Assembly: GCF_004526345.1 (NCBI RefSeq)
Contig: NZ_CP038213.1
Coordinates: forward strand, 3,596,001-3,660,000
Direction of reading: 5' to 3'
DNA length: 64,000 nucleotides
Source: Ornithinimicrobium flavum
GTDB lineage: Bacteria; Actinomycetota; Actinomycetes; Actinomycetales; Dermatophilaceae
A program made the position numbers and the translations under genes. The notes beneath the pieces are model-generated. The model made no database searches and had not been told where the DNA came from. It saw only the letters and a program-made list of their open reading frames with translations. This document shows positions 63,292 to 64,000 of this stretch, piece after piece; the stretch's first letter is position 1; each line of letters opens with the position of its first letter.

Positions 63292-63300
63292 TTGTCCACA
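63292..63300 (+). promoter_or_regulatory. Single DnaA box
   Basis: TTGTCCACA, the exact actinobacterial consensus, in the divergent region between rpsF and the acyltransferase. It may bind DnaA and tie the expression of the rpsF operon to replication, or it may be chance. Confidence 0.4.
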
Positions 63301-63391
63301 GGCATTGGACGGCGGTGAACTCCACCACGATACCGGGCGCGCCGCTCGGCGGCCTAATCCCGGCGCGGGGCTCGCGGTAGCGTCGGGCAGC

Positions 63392-64000
63392 GTGACCGCC
63401 ACCGCCCTGCCCACCGCCGACGGCCGCGCCGCCGCCGCGGGCCGGGCCCCGCTCCGGGGGGACATCGAGGGCCTCCGCGCGATCGCGGTCCTCATGGTCC
63501 TCGCCTACCACGTCGGGCTGCCGGGGTCGGGCGCCGGCTTCGCCGGGGTGGACGTCTTCTTCGTCATCTCCGGCTACCTCATCACCAGCCAGCTCGTCCG
63601 GGAGGCCACTCGCACCGGGCGGATCTCCGTCCCCCGGTTCTACGCCCGCCGCGCGCGGCGGCTGCTGCCCGCGGCCACCGTGGTGCTGGTCGCCACGACG
63701 CTCGCCGGGATGCTCGTCCTGCCACGGGGCCGGCAGTCCGAGCTGGGGGCGGAGGTCCTGGCGGCCACCGGGTATGTCGTCAACTGGCTGCTGGCGGGGC
63801 GGGAGGTCGACTACCTCGCCGAGGACGCCGACCCCTCCTGGGTGCAGCACTACTGGTCGTTGTCCGTCGAGGAGCAGTTCTACGTCGTCTGGCCGCTGCT
63901 CGTCATCGCGGTGCTGTGGGCCTCGGCCCGGCTGCGCCTGCGCTTCCTGCGGGTGCTCACCCTGGCGCTCGCGGTCGTGGTGCTCGCCAGTCTGGTGTGG
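63392..64000 (+). CDS. OafA/YrhL-type acyltransferase 3, partial
   Basis: First 203 residues of a membrane O-acyltransferase that modifies cell-surface polysaccharide or lipids. The signature LRGDIEGLRAIAVLMVLAYHVG carries the catalytic His, followed by GVDVFFVISGYLITSQLVRE and RFYARRARRLLPAATVV, then SWVQHYWSLSVEEQFYVVWPLLV. GTG start at 63392. The C-terminal part, which in long members adds an SGNH hydrolase domain, lies outside the window. Confidence 0.9.
   Translation, partial: MTATALPTADGRAAAAGRAPLRGDIEGLRAIAVLMVLAYHVGLPGSGAGFAGVDVFFVISGYLITSQLVREATRTGRISVPRFYARRARRLLPAATVVLVATTLAGMLVLPRGRQSELGAEVLAATGYVVNWLLAGREVDYLAEDADPSWVQHYWSLSVEEQFYVVWPLLVIAVLWASARLRLRFLRVLTLALAVVVLASLVW

Noticed and set aside
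1..64000. CRISPR arrays, rRNA, tRNA, riboswitches
   Set aside because: No spaced direct repeats with a cas gene, no cloverleaf and no known riboswitch core was recognised by eye; small RNA genes could have been missed.

Overview
The window is G+C-rich throughout and reads as the chromosome of a high-G+C actinobacterium. The gene content (Mnh antiporter with fused MnhA/MnhB, HTH-citrate synthase fusion, CmtR, DnaB intein, rpsF-ssb-rpsR-rplI cluster) fits a member of the Micrococcales. That placement is inference; no rRNA or tRNA gene was recognised.

Layout. (1) 1-21644 is ordinary chromosome: a CopB copper ATPase with a CsoR-like operator, a cation diffusion facilitator (CDF) plus acyl-CoA racemase pair, cupin, TetR with a twin operator facing a GH13 glycosidase, an XRE regulator, two winged-helix HTH_42 proteins, a second metal ATPase, divergent citrate synthase genes, a methyltransferase-DinB fusion, a hydrolase-LuxR regulator, another CDF, and alanine dehydrogenase. 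(2) About 21768-47894 is an accessory island whose edges carry a 27-bp inverted repeat (25/27 matches). It begins with an IS3 element that has swallowed a 3157-bp Tn554-like element encoding two tyrosine recombinases. It continues with an AraC/GlxA regulator, an ATPase relic, lnt, CDF, an SPC-type ATPase, ArsR, truncated lspA, a complete ResA-CcdA-ResB-ResC cytochrome c set, an IS1380 split by an IS256, a merA relic, an SBF-type transporter, merA/merR, and cadD/cmtR. (3) 47918-64000 is core chromosome again: dnaB with an intein, a cluster of DnaA-box-like sites upstream of it, a MATE exporter, a sulfone-use operon behind a probable leaderless leader peptide, the six-gene mnh operon, rplI-rpsR-ssb-rpsF, and an acyltransferase that runs off the end.

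The island is a metal-defence locus. Efflux ATPases and CDFs remove divalent metals, MerA reduces Hg(II), CadD/CmtR handle cadmium, and ArsR/MerR proteins sense the metals. A lipoprotein-processing pair (Lnt, LspA) sits beside a lipoprotein thioredoxin and cytochrome c maturation genes, which is unusual cargo.

Caution on quality: nine otherwise normal genes (copB, the GNRAV protein, an HTH_42 protein, a CDF, IS3 orfA, merR, cadD, the MATE gene, mnhA) are each broken by one small indel. In eight of them restoring a single G or C, usually in a short G/C run, repairs the frame. This looks more like systematic run-length error in the sequence than nine real pseudogenes. Coordinates of those genes are given as the repaired span.
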